Below are positions 7,670-16,358 of a stretch of 37,916 nucleotides of DNA, one piece after another. Source of the DNA: Planctomycetota bacterium (lineage in GTDB: Bacteria; Planctomycetota; UBA8742; UBA2392); NCBI GenBank assembly GCA_020425695.1, contig JAGQRE010000021.1, forward strand, positions 1 to 37,916, given 5' to 3'. The first letter of the stretch is position 1, and each line of letters begins with the position of its first letter. A program made the translations under genes and the position numbers. Below the pieces are notes generated by a model, which saw nothing but the letters and a program-made list of their open reading frames with translations, had not been told where the DNA came from and did no database searches.

Positions 7670-10600
7670 TTACTGTGTCGCCCGCCTCCGACGAATGAAG
7701 CCCAACCCGAAGAGCGCCAGTATGGCAAGAAGCCCCATTCGGCTACCGCTGCCGACTTCACAGCTTGCCCCGGTGCTGCCGTTGCCACTGGGCTTGTCGA
7801 GAAGCTGAAGGCTGAGTGTCTGTTCATCGGTACCGCCCTGGCTGTCTGTGACGCGCACGATGAACGTGGACGTTCCCGCCTGCCCAATCGCCTTGCCGGA
7901 CAGCACCCCTTGTGGGCTCAGTGTCAGTCCCGTTGGGAGGCTGCCGCTGAAGATGCTCCAGGTTTCGCCACCCGCGCCGCCCGTCGCGAGCAGTTGCACA
8001 GGCCCGTAGGTCACATCAAGCACGCCTGTCGGGATCTTGGTTGTCGTAATTGCGAGCCCGCTGGGGTCGTGTCCTGTGCCCTCAAGGGCGAAACTAAACG
8101 TGCCCTGTGTGCCGGCTGCGGTGTACTGAATCTCGATTCCCGCCTGCTTCAGCCCGCCGACAACTGGGTCAAACGCCAGACTGAACGTGAAGGGTGTACC
8201 CGGGAAAACCTGTGTCGGCAGCCCCGAAGCCGTCAATACAAAGTCGCTGCTGTTTGCACCGGTCAGGGCAACGCCCGCAACGTCCAGAGGGCCGCTGCCG
8301 GTGTTCGCAATCACGATTGTAAGCGCCGCGGTCGGGCCGCTGTTTATGTCCTGCGTACCGAACTGGCGTCCGCCCGTTGCAGCCGCGCCGTTGGCGATAG
8401 CCAATCCGCCATTTTCGCTGACCTCGAGCTGAGGCGCGAACAGCCCCGCCACAATCGTGAAGTTGATGCTCACCTGAAAACCGTATTGGTCGGTTGCTGT
8501 CAGGGTGATCGCATGGCTGCTGCCGGCCGGGTCGTTGAACGTACCGTTGTTCGGCGTGATGACGTAGCCGACAGGCTGCTGTGCCGCGCTGAAATCGGCC
8601 GTGCTGAAACCCTGCGTAGTCACACCTGAAACGCTGGCACCCACGGCGGTGGGATCACCGTCTGGATCGTCCACGGAGATGGAAAGCCCCAGTGATGCCA
8701 GCGTATCCAGGTAGTTGACGTTGAGTGTGCTGCCCGAAGTGACTGCGTTGCCGTTGGAAGTGACCTGCATGGTCGGCGTGCGGTTTACGACGATGTAGAA
8801 AGTAAACGCCTTCGTACCCAGCCAGTTGCCGTCGTCGGCCGTCAAATCAACCTGGTGGATGATCGTCGGTATGCTGAATGTGCCGCTGTTGGGTGTCAGG
8901 CTGTAGGCGACATTCGCGAAGCCTGTGCTTTCAAACTCCGTGGTCACGATTCCTTGCGTGGTGATGTTGCTGATTGTGGCGGTCAGTTGAACCGGGTCCT
9001 GATCCGCGTCGTCGACGTCAATCTGAAGACCGAGGCTGGCAAGTGTTGAGCCTGAGGCGACGACAACGTTATTGCCATTGCCGACGTTGCTGCCGCCCGC
9101 ATTGACAGTGACCGAGGGCAGCGCGTTCGTCGGGCGAGCTTCAACAAGAAATGTAATCACGAACTGGCGTGTGCCGCCATTGCCGTCGTCGGCCGTGAGG
9201 GTGAGCGTAAACGTTGTGTCGACGTTGTTCATGTGCGCAAACAGAGCTGAACCGTTCGGCGACCATGAGTATGGCGCGGTCTGTGCCGAATGCTCGAACT
9301 CCGTGCCCGTAATGCCCTGCTGGGCCGATGTCGGAGCCAGTTGCAGGTTTGCGGCGACGCCCACCGAGTCGTTGTTTCCGTCCGATACCGTGAGCTGGAA
9401 CGAGTAAGTCGAAAGCGCAATGCCGAACGGGACCGGCGTCGCCGTCGTGCCGAAGCTCGCGCCGGAAATGATCTTCTGTGCGCCGCTGCCCGTGTTGTAA
9501 GTGACCGTGAAAACCGGTGAATAGTTCGGGATTGGGTCGATGGTCAGCGTGTACGTGTAGCCGGCGGTCTGGTTGGTTGAGTCCGTGATGCTCACGTCCA
9601 GGGTGATCGTGCCAGCCATCTGGGCCGTGCCCGTCAGCGTCAGCGTCAGGCTGCCGGTCCCGCTGGTTGTTAGCGGCTGATTTGAGCTAAGGGAAGTGAA
9701 GCCCGCCTGCGCCGGTGTCAGCCCGCTGTTCCAGTTCACGGACAGAACGAGGTTGTCGTTCGTGTTGAGGTCATCGCCCTTGAAGGTGACGTCCAGGTTG
9801 TCGCCTACGCCCAACTGCCCCGTGAATGCAGGGGCGGTGCCACCGACTGCTGCATAGGTTTCACCGGCCGCATTGAACGGCGCTGACAACACGGTGTTTT
9901 GAGTGCCAAGACTATGCGAGTTGCCGCTTGTCCAATCGCCCGCAGTGTCGTTGTCAGCACTTCCCTGGCGCTGCCAACTGTTGCTTATGTTCCATTGTCC
10001 GAGTTGGGTGCCGCTCCAGAAACTGTCGAACCCTGAAACCGGGTTGCTGATGGAGCTGAGGCTGAGATTGTTGACGCTCAGCAAGTCGATGATGTTGTCG
10101 TTCGCGTCAAGCAATGCCACGGCGGACTCGGACGTTGCGCCCCAGCCCCAGTTGCCGAAAGCCAGTTCAAACGCGGACCCACCAACGGCCTCGCCGAAGC
10201 TGATGACCTGTCCGGGCGCAATGGCCGTGCCTTGCGGAAATGTGCCGATGGCGACCGGCTCGTACTTCGATTGCGCCTGAAGCGTGGCCTGGATTGAGTC
10301 CCAGATACATACGCGCCAGCCGGAAATGTCTTCCCAGTCGGTGCCGAGGTTCTGGATTTCTCCGCCTTCATGCCCAGCCGGGATGACGTCCGGCCCGGCC
10401 TCGGTGATGAACACACTCGGTGTGCTGATGCCGGTCGCAGGTACGTCGAGAGTTGGTGCAACTTGCGTTTCGCGCCAGGCAATGTCAGCCATGCCCCAAG
10501 GGTTGGTGGCGTAGCCGCCACTGCCACCTGGGAAGTCGTTGATGGTTGCGCCAGTGGTGTAGTTCACCTGCGCTTCAACGCCGCCGACAAACTGGATCGG

Positions 10601-11140
10601 TGCACTTGGCTGCGTCAGAGGCGTGTTGCTGCTGTGGTGGTAGAAGTAGATCTCATTGTTCGTAACCGGGAACATCTGGTTGCTTGGATCTGTCACGGTC
10701 ATGTTGACGCCGGTGATGACGGCCACGCGATAGGCCTTGCCGGGCGTCAGTGCGATCGGTTGTGGCAGGGTAGTCCAGCCCCAGCCGCCCGCGACTGGTA
10801 CAACGTCGGCCACTGCCAATCGAGTACCGCTGGATGACGTCGTTACTTCCCACAGCACGACTTTCACAGGATCAACTGTCACCTGATATCCGGCTGGAAG
10901 AGTCGAGAAGTCTGGAATCGGCAGCGCGCAACCGAGCTGCACGATTTCCGGCACGACGCCGTTCTGAGCGACGGTGAACTCGTGGCCAAACATCTTGTCC
11001 GGCCCGGGGTTGTAAGTTGCCGGGCTTGAACCGCCGGCCTGATACATGAGTTGTTCACCCCAGGCTTTGGTTACGGTCTGGGAAAAAAGCACGGGTGCAA
11101 TACTGGAAGCGATCAGAAGCAGCAGTAGCGCGCGTTTCAT
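7670..11140 (-). CDS. Giant secreted multidomain surface protein with MYXO-CTERM-like tail
   Basis: This protein has 1156 residues from ATG 11140, which has GGAGA upstream and opens a signal peptide (MKRALLLLLIASSIAPVLFSQ). An in-frame start 66 bases further upstream would bury that signal. Domains in order: a DUF4082-like or jelly-roll region (about 25-210); a lamin-tail-like domain (about 235-360); three tandem cadherin/Ig-like units of about 120 residues; a choice-of-anchor-D-like domain (FGTQDINSG, IANTGSGPLDV); a He_PIG Ig-like domain (LPTGLTLSPQGVLSG); and a C-terminal tail of Cys1127, a glycine-rich linker, a hydrophobic helix (GLLAILALFGLGF) and RRRR. Such Cys-helix-Arg tails are typical of MYXO-CTERM sorting. 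The protein is presumably anchored at the cell surface. Its neighbour across a divergent gap is an HTH regulator. Ligand and role are unknown. Confidence 0.9.
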   Translation of the reverse strand: MKRALLLLLIASSIAPVLFSQTVTKAWGEQLMYQAGGSSPATYNPGPDKMFGHEFTVAQNGVVPEIVQLGCALPIPDFSTLPAGYQVTVDPVKVVLWEVTTSSSGTRLAVADVVPVAGGWGWTTLPQPIALTPGKAYRVAVITGVNMTVTDPSNQMFPVTNNEIYFYHHSSNTPLTQPSAPIQFVGGVEAQVNYTTGATINDFPGGSGGYATNPWGMADIAWRETQVAPTLDVPATGISTPSVFITEAGPDVIPAGHEGGEIQNLGTDWEDISGWRVCIWDSIQATLQAQSKYEPVAIGTFPQGTAIAPGQVISFGEAVGGSAFELAFGNWGWGATSESAVALLDANDNIIDLLSVNNLSLSSISNPVSGFDSFWSGTQLGQWNISNSWQRQGSADNDTAGDWTSGNSHSLGTQNTVLSAPFNAAGETYAAVGGTAPAFTGQLGVGDNLDVTFKGDDLNTNDNLVLSVNWNSGLTPAQAGFTSLSSNQPLTTSGTGSLTLTLTGTAQMAGTITLDVSITDSTNQTAGYTYTLTIDPIPNYSPVFTVTYNTGSGAQKIISGASFGTTATPVPFGIALSTYSFQLTVSDGNNDSVGVAANLQLAPTSAQQGITGTEFEHSAQTAPYSWSPNGSALFAHMNNVDTTFTLTLTADDGNGGTRQFVITFLVEARPTNALPSVTVNAGGSNVGNGNNVVVASGSTLASLGLQIDVDDADQDPVQLTATISNITTQGIVTTEFESTGFANVAYSLTPNSGTFSIPTIIHQVDLTADDGNWLGTKAFTFYIVVNRTPTMQVTSNGNAVTSGSTLNVNYLDTLASLGLSISVDDPDGDPTAVGASVSGVTTQGFSTADFSAAQQPVGYVITPNNGTFNDPAGSSHAITLTATDQYGFQVSINFTIVAGLFAPQLEVSENGGLAIANGAAATGGRQFGTQDINSGPTAALTIVIANTGSGPLDVAGVALTGANSSDFVLTASGLPTQVFPGTPFTFSLAFDPVVGGLKQAGIEIQYTAAGTQGTFSFALEGTGHDPSGLAITTTKIPTGVLDVTYGPVQLLATGGAGGETWSIFSGSLPTGLTLSPQGVLSGKAIGQAGTSTFIVRVTDSQGGTDEQTLSLQLLDKPSGNGSTGASCEVGSGSRMGLLAILALFGLGFIRRRRATQ
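8430..9530 (-). repeat. Three tandem repeats of about 360 bp encoding Ig/cadherin-like units
   Basis: Within the giant surface protein, three consecutive segments (approximately 9530-9135, 9135-8790 and 8790-8430) encode units sharing TLASLGL, VDDxDxDP, TTQGxxTxxFxxx, YxxTPNxGTF and LTADDG. They are diverged protein repeats, not exact DNA repeats. Boundaries are approximate. Confidence 0.65.
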
Positions 11141-11252
11141 ACATCTCTCCGTTCTTTGACTCATGCCTGCGACCTTGACTTCGGGTACCGGCGTGAGTCT
11201 TCCCACCTCAGCAACGACCTGTTGCCACGCGCGTCAAAGCCTACGGAACCGA

Positions 11253-11285
11253 TGTGTTGATTCACACAAAAGTCAAAAGTAGTAT
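11253..11285 (+). promoter_or_regulatory. Predicted promoter with overlapping palindrome for the HTH regulator
   Basis: TTGATT (11257-11262) and TAGTAT (11280-11285) are 17 bases apart, each matching 4 of 6 sigma-70 consensus positions. The -35 box lies inside an imperfect palindrome TGTGTTGATTCACACA (11253-11268). Transcription would start near 11292, just before the AAGGA ribosome-binding site at 11293. The palindrome is a candidate site for the encoded HTH protein. Confidence 0.45.
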
Positions 11286-11305
11286 CCCGGAAAAGGATTT
11301 TGCCG

Positions 11306-12817
11306 ATGAAAGAAACCCGAAACTGGGATGATGATTTCCGCGAAAGGCTGCGGCAGATCGCCCAGAAGCAGACCCAGGCGGCAATCGCAGAGCGTACCGG
11401 CGTGCCGCAATCCAACGTCAACCGCTATGTCCGGCAGGGGAAGGTCCCTACCGATTTCACGATTGCGCTTTTGCGTGAATTCAAACTGAACCCGGCGTGG
11501 CTGCTGTTGGGCGAAGGTGCGCCGTACCTGTCCGACGTGGCCGAGTCGTCAGTGGCCATGGGTGAAGACATTCTGGCGCTAGTGAAGGCCATGAGCGCGG
11601 TGTCGGAGATGCGCCTCGGTGCGTTAACGGGCAAGAGCCACGCCCGCGTCCTGCGCGAGTTGAACGAAGCGCTGAAACGCTACGAAGTTCTGCGCAAGCG
11701 CCTGAATGAGCAGACTGCGCCCATCTACCATGAACTGATTACCCAAATGCAAGGCGCGCTGAAGAAGCGTAACATCGACCTGGCGCTGGAACTGCGCGAG
11801 GCCATCACCCAGATTTCGCGCCTGTCAGACAGCCCCGACGCCGATCTGCGTTTCGACTACGCAGCCGCGAACCTTGAGCACTCGCTAAACAACTTCGAAG
11901 CGGCGCTGGAGATCCAGCGCCGGGCCGTCCGGCAACTCCTCGCGATGGGGGAGTTGCGCGACCGCCTGCAACTGGCCCAGATCGGAAACCTCAGCGTCGC
12001 CCTCACCAGCATGGGCTACCTCGAAGAAGCTGTTCGCGTGCTGGAGTCGGCCGTCAGCCTAGGGCATCCAGACATTCACGGTGACATCTACTACCAGCAA
12101 CTCAAGATGCGGGTGGGGGCGCTGCTGGTGGAGCTGGGGCGCGTGGACGAAGGCGTGGCACTCGCGAGAAAGACCTACAGCGAGATTGCCTTGGTCAACC
12201 CTGACGACATGGCGTTTGCAGCGCTTCAGTTTCATGTCGTCTGCGTAACAACCGGCTTGGGTTCCGTGCGGACGGCCATGGACGTCGAGGGCCTGGGCAC
12301 CGGGCTTGAGGCCTTTCTGTTGAAGTACGCGGCATGGACCGAAGACCCAAAGCTGATTGAAGAAGTTCGTCGCTTCCTGTTCGAAGGTGAGAAGCCCTAT
12401 GAGTCACTGCGTGCGCCCTGGGCTGTCCAGATGCTCGAGCTCGGAACAGCCCTGCGCACCGGCAAATATGATCGCACGTTGGTAAAGGAGTGCCTGATAC
12501 CCACCAGCCCATTGTCTGATTTCAGCATGTTGGTGATTCGAACACAGTTGGAGAGGGCCTGCGGCAACAAGGAAACAGCCCGTGAACTGCTTGATGAGGC
12601 CGACCAGAAGTTGCGCCAACTGCCGCAGACGACCCACCCGCGCCTGTACAATGCGGCGATTCACTACCGCAACGCCCTTGAGCTTTGCCCTAAAAGCTCA
12701 CGCAGCGGTACAACGCTTGAGTTGCGTAAGCGCGCCGTGCGCTACTTCGTAGATGGCTTTCGCGCCGGGCTTGGGACCTTCCGGGAGATGGCAGTTTCCG
12801 TCCGCGACGAGGCCTGA
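11306..12817 (+). CDS. XRE-type HTH regulator with C-terminal helical-repeat (TPR-like) domain
   Basis: ATG 11306 is preferred over the in-frame TTG 11300 because AAGGA (11293-11297) sits 8 bases before it. The product has 503 residues. Residues about 20-72 form a Cro/CI-type HTH ([20 protein letters not shown], then [18 protein letters not shown]), a pattern typical of phage-repressor-like proteins. Residues about 95-500 are almost wholly helical, with TPR-like pairs such as [20 protein letters not shown] and [21 protein letters not shown] proteins are usually sensors in which the repeat domain binds a peptide or partner protein. No signalling peptide is evident nearby. The gene is divergent from the giant surface protein with a 165-base gap. 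A palindrome over its own -35 box suggests autoregulation. Confidence 0.85.
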   Translation: MKETRNWDDDFRERLRQIAQKQTQAAIAERTGVPQSNVNRYVRQGKVPTDFTIALLREFKLNPAWLLLGEGAPYLSDVAESSVAMGEDILALVKAMSAVSEMRLGALTGKSHARVLRELNEALKRYEVLRKRLNEQTAPIYHELITQMQGALKKRNIDLALELREAITQISRLSDSPDADLRFDYAAANLEHSLNNFEAALEIQRRAVRQLLAMGELRDRLQLAQIGNLSVALTSMGYLEEAVRVLESAVSLGHPDIHGDIYYQQLKMRVGALLVELGRVDEGVALARKTYSEIALVNPDDMAFAALQFHVVCVTTGLGSVRTAMDVEGLGTGLEAFLLKYAAWTEDPKLIEEVRRFLFEGEKPYESLRAPWAVQMLELGTALRTGKYDRTLVKECLIPTSPLSDFSMLVIRTQLERACGNKETARELLDEADQKLRQLPQTTHPRLYNAAIHYRNALELCPKSSRSGTTLELRKRAVRYFVDGFRAGLGTFREMAVSVRDEA

Positions 12818-12831
12818 GAGCGCCCCAAATC

Positions 12832-12870
12832 AAAAAAAAGCGGTCGCGCGACCTTAAGTCGCGCGACCGC
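12832..12870 (-). terminator. Rho-independent terminator of the tRNA-Gly gene
   Basis: On the minus strand a perfect 13-bp stem, GCGGTCGCGCGAC / GTCGCGCGACCGC (12840-12852 and 12858-12870, 5-base loop), is followed by eight T residues. It lies directly downstream of the tRNA 3' end and also separates it from the convergent regulator gene. Confidence 0.92.
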
Positions 12871-12879
12871 TATGTTGAA

Positions 12880-12954
12880 TGGAGCGGGTGATGGGACTCG
12901 AACCCACGACCATCACGTTGGCAACGTGATGCTCTACCACTGAGCTACACCCGC
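12880..12954 (-). tRNA. tRNA-Gly, anticodon GCC, CCA encoded
   Basis: The reverse strand folds into a full cloverleaf of 75 nt. It has acceptor GCGGGTG/CACCCGC, D stem GCTC/GAGC, anticodon stem TCACG/CGTGA with loop TTGCCAA, and T stem GTGGG/CCCAT closed around TTCGAGT. The anticodon GCC is at 12920-12922 and reads GGC/GGU glycine codons. The discriminator T is followed by a genomically encoded CCA at 12880-12882. Confidence 0.97.
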
Positions 12955-13088
12955 AGTGGGCCGGGAATGATAATCAGGTCCAATGCCGTGTAAAGCCCCC
13001 GTCAAACCGGTAACTACATTCCCGTGACTGATGCTTCATGTTAAGATGTGTGCAATTCTTCACCGGAACAGATTGGACAGGCGTTCTC

Positions 13089-15143
13089 ATGTCGGACGTC
13101 ATTAGCTTCGATTGCACAGGCTGCGGTTTGCCCTACAAAGTAGCGACCAGCTACGCGGGGCGTGAGTTTAACTGCAAGAAGTGCGGTACACGGTTGTGCG
13201 TTCCGCAACCCGGCCAGCCGGTTGGGATTCAGATAGAACCTGAAGTTGAGCTGGATTCCGGCGGCGAGGTAATGCGTCGCACGACCTCCGGCCGCCAGGT
13301 CGCCGCCGAACCCACACGGATGTTCAAGAATCAACGTGAGACTTCAGCCAGACTTGCGGCAGTCGGTCCTGATGTGACGGCAAAGAAGTCCAGCAAGGGG
13401 CTGCTGATCGCTGTCGTCCTTCTTCTCGTGATTGCAGGTGGAGGCGCGGCCGCAGCATTTGCGATGGGGCTCTTTGACGGCCAAAGCGCCGACACCAACC
13501 AGCCCGTCGCCAAAGCCAACAACACCGACAGCAGCAACACCAACCCGGAAACCGAACGCGACGAAATTCTGAAGCAGCTTGATGTTAGTGGGCAGACGGC
13601 CGCCCAGTTCATGGACCTGTTCAAGCGCGCGGAGAAGGCGAAGCTTGAAAACAGCGACCTCGCACAGATCGGGCAGCGCATAGTTGGCGCCATGATAGTT
13701 GAGGAAGGTGCTGGATACAGCGATGCCGACTTGATGGCGTTCGCCGACCGCATGAGCAAGCTTAACGTGCCGTCTGACGCGAAAGGGCTTTATTCACTGG
13801 TCGTTGCACGCAATCGCAGCAAAACCGAGAAGAGCCCGGAGTACACGAAGGCTCAGAAACTGCTGGGGAAGGAGTGGCTTGATTTTGGAGCCCAGATTAC
13901 CCGAGCAGCCGAGCTCCGAGACACTGGTGTCATTCAAGGAGTCGGCGAACTTCACGACGAGTTACTCGACATGGAGTCACGCGCCGATGACGGCTGGGCA
14001 GGCATGAGCGACAAAGCTCGCTTTGAAGAAATCGTCGACAAGCTGAACACTGCACAGGATGAACTGAATCGAATTCGTGCCGAGGACCCCTTCCGGATGC
14101 TGGTTGCCAAGGCGCGCATGCGCTTTGAGCTTGAGAAAGCAAGTCGCATCGGCAACTGGCTGACCATTGGAAAAGCGCCCTTTGTGTTCTTTGTGCAGCA
14201 GCGTGACGGCGAGTCGGAGTCGGCCACGCGCGACAGGATCAAGTCCGCGCTTGATGCGGCAGAGCAGTTCCCTGAGTTCTTTCAGGATACCGTCATCAAG
14301 CCGCTGAAGCTGACGCGCACACTGCCTTCCGATCTCAGCCAGGAAGAGCGCGACGAGGCTCCGTTCGAGGTGCTGCTTTTCCGGAGCGCGTCCTACTGGA
14401 CCCCGTACCTGAAAGATCACGATATCACGGTGGATTCTTCAAGCATCTCGACGGTCACGGAACCGGCGACCGGGCGCATCAGCATGGTCTATGAAGACGA
14501 GCGCGAAAGCCTGGGCAAGTTCCTGCGTATGCTGATCGATAACGCTCTTTACAGCTACCACCCGAACGCTCCGAAAACAAAGGCCGAGGACGACGCATTC
14601 ATCGCGTACCAGAGCTACTGGCTGAAGTCGTATTTCGCGGCGGCGTTGTCTTTCACGTCACGCTCAAGCGCGACGGGGCAGTTCAACTTCTTCACCAATG
14701 ACTCACGCCCCAAGGCACTGTTGAAGCGGTTGCTGGAGCCCTACAAGGTCGCTGAAAACGGCAAGATTGATTCGTTTGGCGGCCCGGCTTTCACTGCAAA
14801 ACAGATTGTCGGGCTGACGAAAATTGAAGAAGCCGCGCCGATTCTGCGCGCAAACTTCGAGAGCTACGATGGCTGGGAGCCCACGTACCTTGAACTCATA
14901 ACTAATTCCAGCAACACAGCGAACTTGCTGCGAAGCTACATGCATGCGTTGTTCCTGTTTACGTACTTCGGCTCCGGTGACGATCACCCGTACCGCGACC
15001 ACTTGTTCAAGTTCATTCGCATGGATTTAGATGGCGAAGTTGACCACGAGAACCCCCTTCCGGCCTTTGAGAAGGCCTTCGGGTTGGATGCCAACGGCTG
15101 GAAGAAGTTTGAGAAAGATTTCCTCGCCTGGCAGTCCGAGTAA
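13089..15143 (+). CDS. Zinc-ribbon, single-pass membrane protein of unknown function
   Basis: ATG 13089 is preferred over ATG 13038 because the recognisable domain begins immediately: residues 9-32 form a zinc ribbon with C9xxC12 and C29xxC32 separated by YKVATSYAGREFN. This MJ0042-like ribbon is very common in Planctomycetota proteins. Residues 41-102 are a polar linker, and 103-127 form one transmembrane helix (GLLIAVVLLLVIAGGGAAAAF is its core). The remaining 555 residues lie on the other side of the membrane and are largely helical. They end in a segment (LPAFEKAFGLDANGWKKFEKDF) that resembles the C-terminus of DUF1570-type peptidase-like proteins, but no HExxH motif is present. The orientation suggests a cytoplasmic zinc ribbon and an extracytoplasmic C-terminal domain. 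No function can be assigned. Confidence 0.8.
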   Translation: MSDVISFDCTGCGLPYKVATSYAGREFNCKKCGTRLCVPQPGQPVGIQIEPEVELDSGGEVMRRTTSGRQVAAEPTRMFKNQRETSARLAAVGPDVTAKKSSKGLLIAVVLLLVIAGGGAAAAFAMGLFDGQSADTNQPVAKANNTDSSNTNPETERDEILKQLDVSGQTAAQFMDLFKRAEKAKLENSDLAQIGQRIVGAMIVEEGAGYSDADLMAFADRMSKLNVPSDAKGLYSLVVARNRSKTEKSPEYTKAQKLLGKEWLDFGAQITRAAELRDTGVIQGVGELHDELLDMESRADDGWAGMSDKARFEEIVDKLNTAQDELNRIRAEDPFRMLVAKARMRFELEKASRIGNWLTIGKAPFVFFVQQRDGESESATRDRIKSALDAAEQFPEFFQDTVIKPLKLTRTLPSDLSQEERDEAPFEVLLFRSASYWTPYLKDHDITVDSSSISTVTEPATGRISMVYEDERESLGKFLRMLIDNALYSYHPNAPKTKAEDDAFIAYQSYWLKSYFAAALSFTSRSSATGQFNFFTNDSRPKALLKRLLEPYKVAENGKIDSFGGPAFTAKQIVGLTKIEEAAPILRANFESYDGWEPTYLELITNSSNTANLLRSYMHALFLFTYFGSGDDHPYRDHLFKFIRMDLDGEVDHENPLPAFEKAFGLDANGWKKFEKDFLAWQSE

Positions 15144-15200
15144 GCTTTCTGGTTTGACTGTGCCCTCAGGTGGCTATATTACGCCGCCTTGGAGAGCAGC

Positions 15201-16259
15201 ATGTCCCTTACAGTTGAAAATCAGGCCTGGTGCCGAGAGATCTTGCCGGCCGTGTCGCGCACGTTCGCGCTTGGTATTGAGTTGCTGGCAGACCCGCTGC
15301 GTGACGAAATCGGTGTGGCGTACTTGATCTGCCGTATTCTCGACACGATTGAAGACACGACGACTCTGCCCGCCGAAGCCCGTGCCGCGCTGCTTGACCG
15401 CTGCGCCACGGAGTTGGTTGACGACGCTAAATGGCGTGCCTGCTGCGCCGATATCGAAGCCATGTTCGCTGACGAAGCAGCGCTGGACGGCACCGACCAC
15501 AAGCTGTGTCGCAAGTCCACAGTCGTTTTGCAGACGTTTCATGAGTTCCGGCCGGGCGCTCGTGAGGCACAGCAACTCAGCCTGCGCGAGATGGCCGAAG
15601 GCATGGCCGAGACTGTACGGCGTGAGATGCGCGGCGAGGGTCTGCGTCTCAACGACGAAGAAGATCTAAAGCGCTACTGCTATTACGTCGCTGGCACGGT
15701 CGGCAAGCTGCTGTGCAACGAATGGGCCCTTGACCGGTCAAGTATCACGCCGGAAGTGAAGGCAGCGCTTGACGAGCGCGCCGTCAGCTTCGGGCTCGGG
15801 CTGCAGGTTACGAACATCATCAAGGGCGTCACCGACGACATCGCGCGTGGCGTGGCGTATGTCCCACACAAGCTGTTCGCCGCGGCCGGCATTGATTTGC
15901 AGACGTTGATCGATAACCCCGCCGACCCGCGCGGGCGCGAAGTCGTGGCGGGGCTCGCAGACATGACGCTGCTCTGGCTTGACGAAGCGCTGGAGTACAC
16001 AGTGACGATCCCGGCGTCAGAGCGCGACATCAGGCTGTTCTGCGCCCTGCCCCTGGTGTTCGCCGTGCGAACACTGGCTCGCGCATTGAAGACCACCGAG
16101 GTCTTCAGCGAAGAAGCGCTGAAAATCACCCGCGACGAAGTGAAGAAAATCCACGCCGAAGTAGAGGCCGCCATCGGCAACAACGAAGCCCTGCGCCAAA
16201 TCCACAACCGCGAACGCCAGGCCGTAGTCGAGCAAATCGAAGCTGCCAAGCGCATCTGA
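15201..16259 (+). CDS. Squalene/phytoene synthase family protein
   Basis: ATG 15201 is supported by GGAG 6 bases upstream. An in-frame TTG at 15189 overlaps that site. The 352-residue protein has the class I prenyl-transferase fold of head-to-head synthases: first aspartate motif RILDTIED (D48-D52), the YCYYVAGTVGKLL segment (residues 160-172) and the second motif region LQVTNIIKGVTDDIARGVAYVP (202-223, in two parts). Squalene synthases normally have NIIRDxxED there. Here the first aspartate is replaced by G210 (codon GGC), leaving D213/D214. The family joins two farnesyl or geranylgeranyl diphosphates at the membrane surface, giving squalene or phytoene. The Tyr-Cys-Tyr-Tyr-Val-Ala-Gly string is closer to the squalene synthase type. 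No hopene cyclase or carotenoid genes are adjacent. The stop codon lies within a dispersed repeat. Confidence 0.87.
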   Translation: MSLTVENQAWCREILPAVSRTFALGIELLADPLRDEIGVAYLICRILDTIEDTTTLPAEARAALLDRCATELVDDAKWRACCADIEAMFADEAALDGTDHKLCRKSTVVLQTFHEFRPGAREAQQLSLREMAEGMAETVRREMRGEGLRLNDEEDLKRYCYYVAGTVGKLLCNEWALDRSSITPEVKAALDERAVSFGLGLQVTNIIKGVTDDIARGVAYVPHKLFAAAGIDLQTLIDNPADPRGREVVAGLADMTLLWLDEALEYTVTIPASERDIRLFCALPLVFAVRTLARALKTTEVFSEEALKITRDEVKKIHAEVEAAIGNNEALRQIHNRERQAVVEQIEAAKRI

Positions 16260-16280
16260 ACGCGAAGCGTAAGCGAGCGC
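16255..16280 (+). repeat. Dispersed repeat, copy A
   Basis: TCTGAACGCGAAGCG plus TAAGCGAGCGC is a copy of the window's 23-26 bp repeat, consensus TCTGAGCGCGAAGCG then TGAGCGAGCG. It overlaps the end of the squalene/phytoene synthase gene and provides its TGA stop. An inverted copy lies at 16994-17019, so the two bracket the DUF4291 gene. Confidence 0.8.
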
Positions 16281-16323
16281 TATTGCAACACAGACGCACG
16301 GCCACCACATCCAAACATAGCGA

Positions 16324-16352
16324 TTGACGTGTCAATACAATCCACTTACTCT
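16324..16352 (+). promoter_or_regulatory. Predicted promoter of the DUF4291 gene, possibly leaderless
   Basis: TTGACG (16324-16329; 5 of 6 consensus) and TACTCT (16347-16352) are 17 bases apart. A transcript start about 7 bases downstream falls on the ATG at 16359, which has no Shine-Dalgarno sequence. This is inference from spacing only. Confidence 0.4.
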
Positions 16353-16358
16353 TCACTC

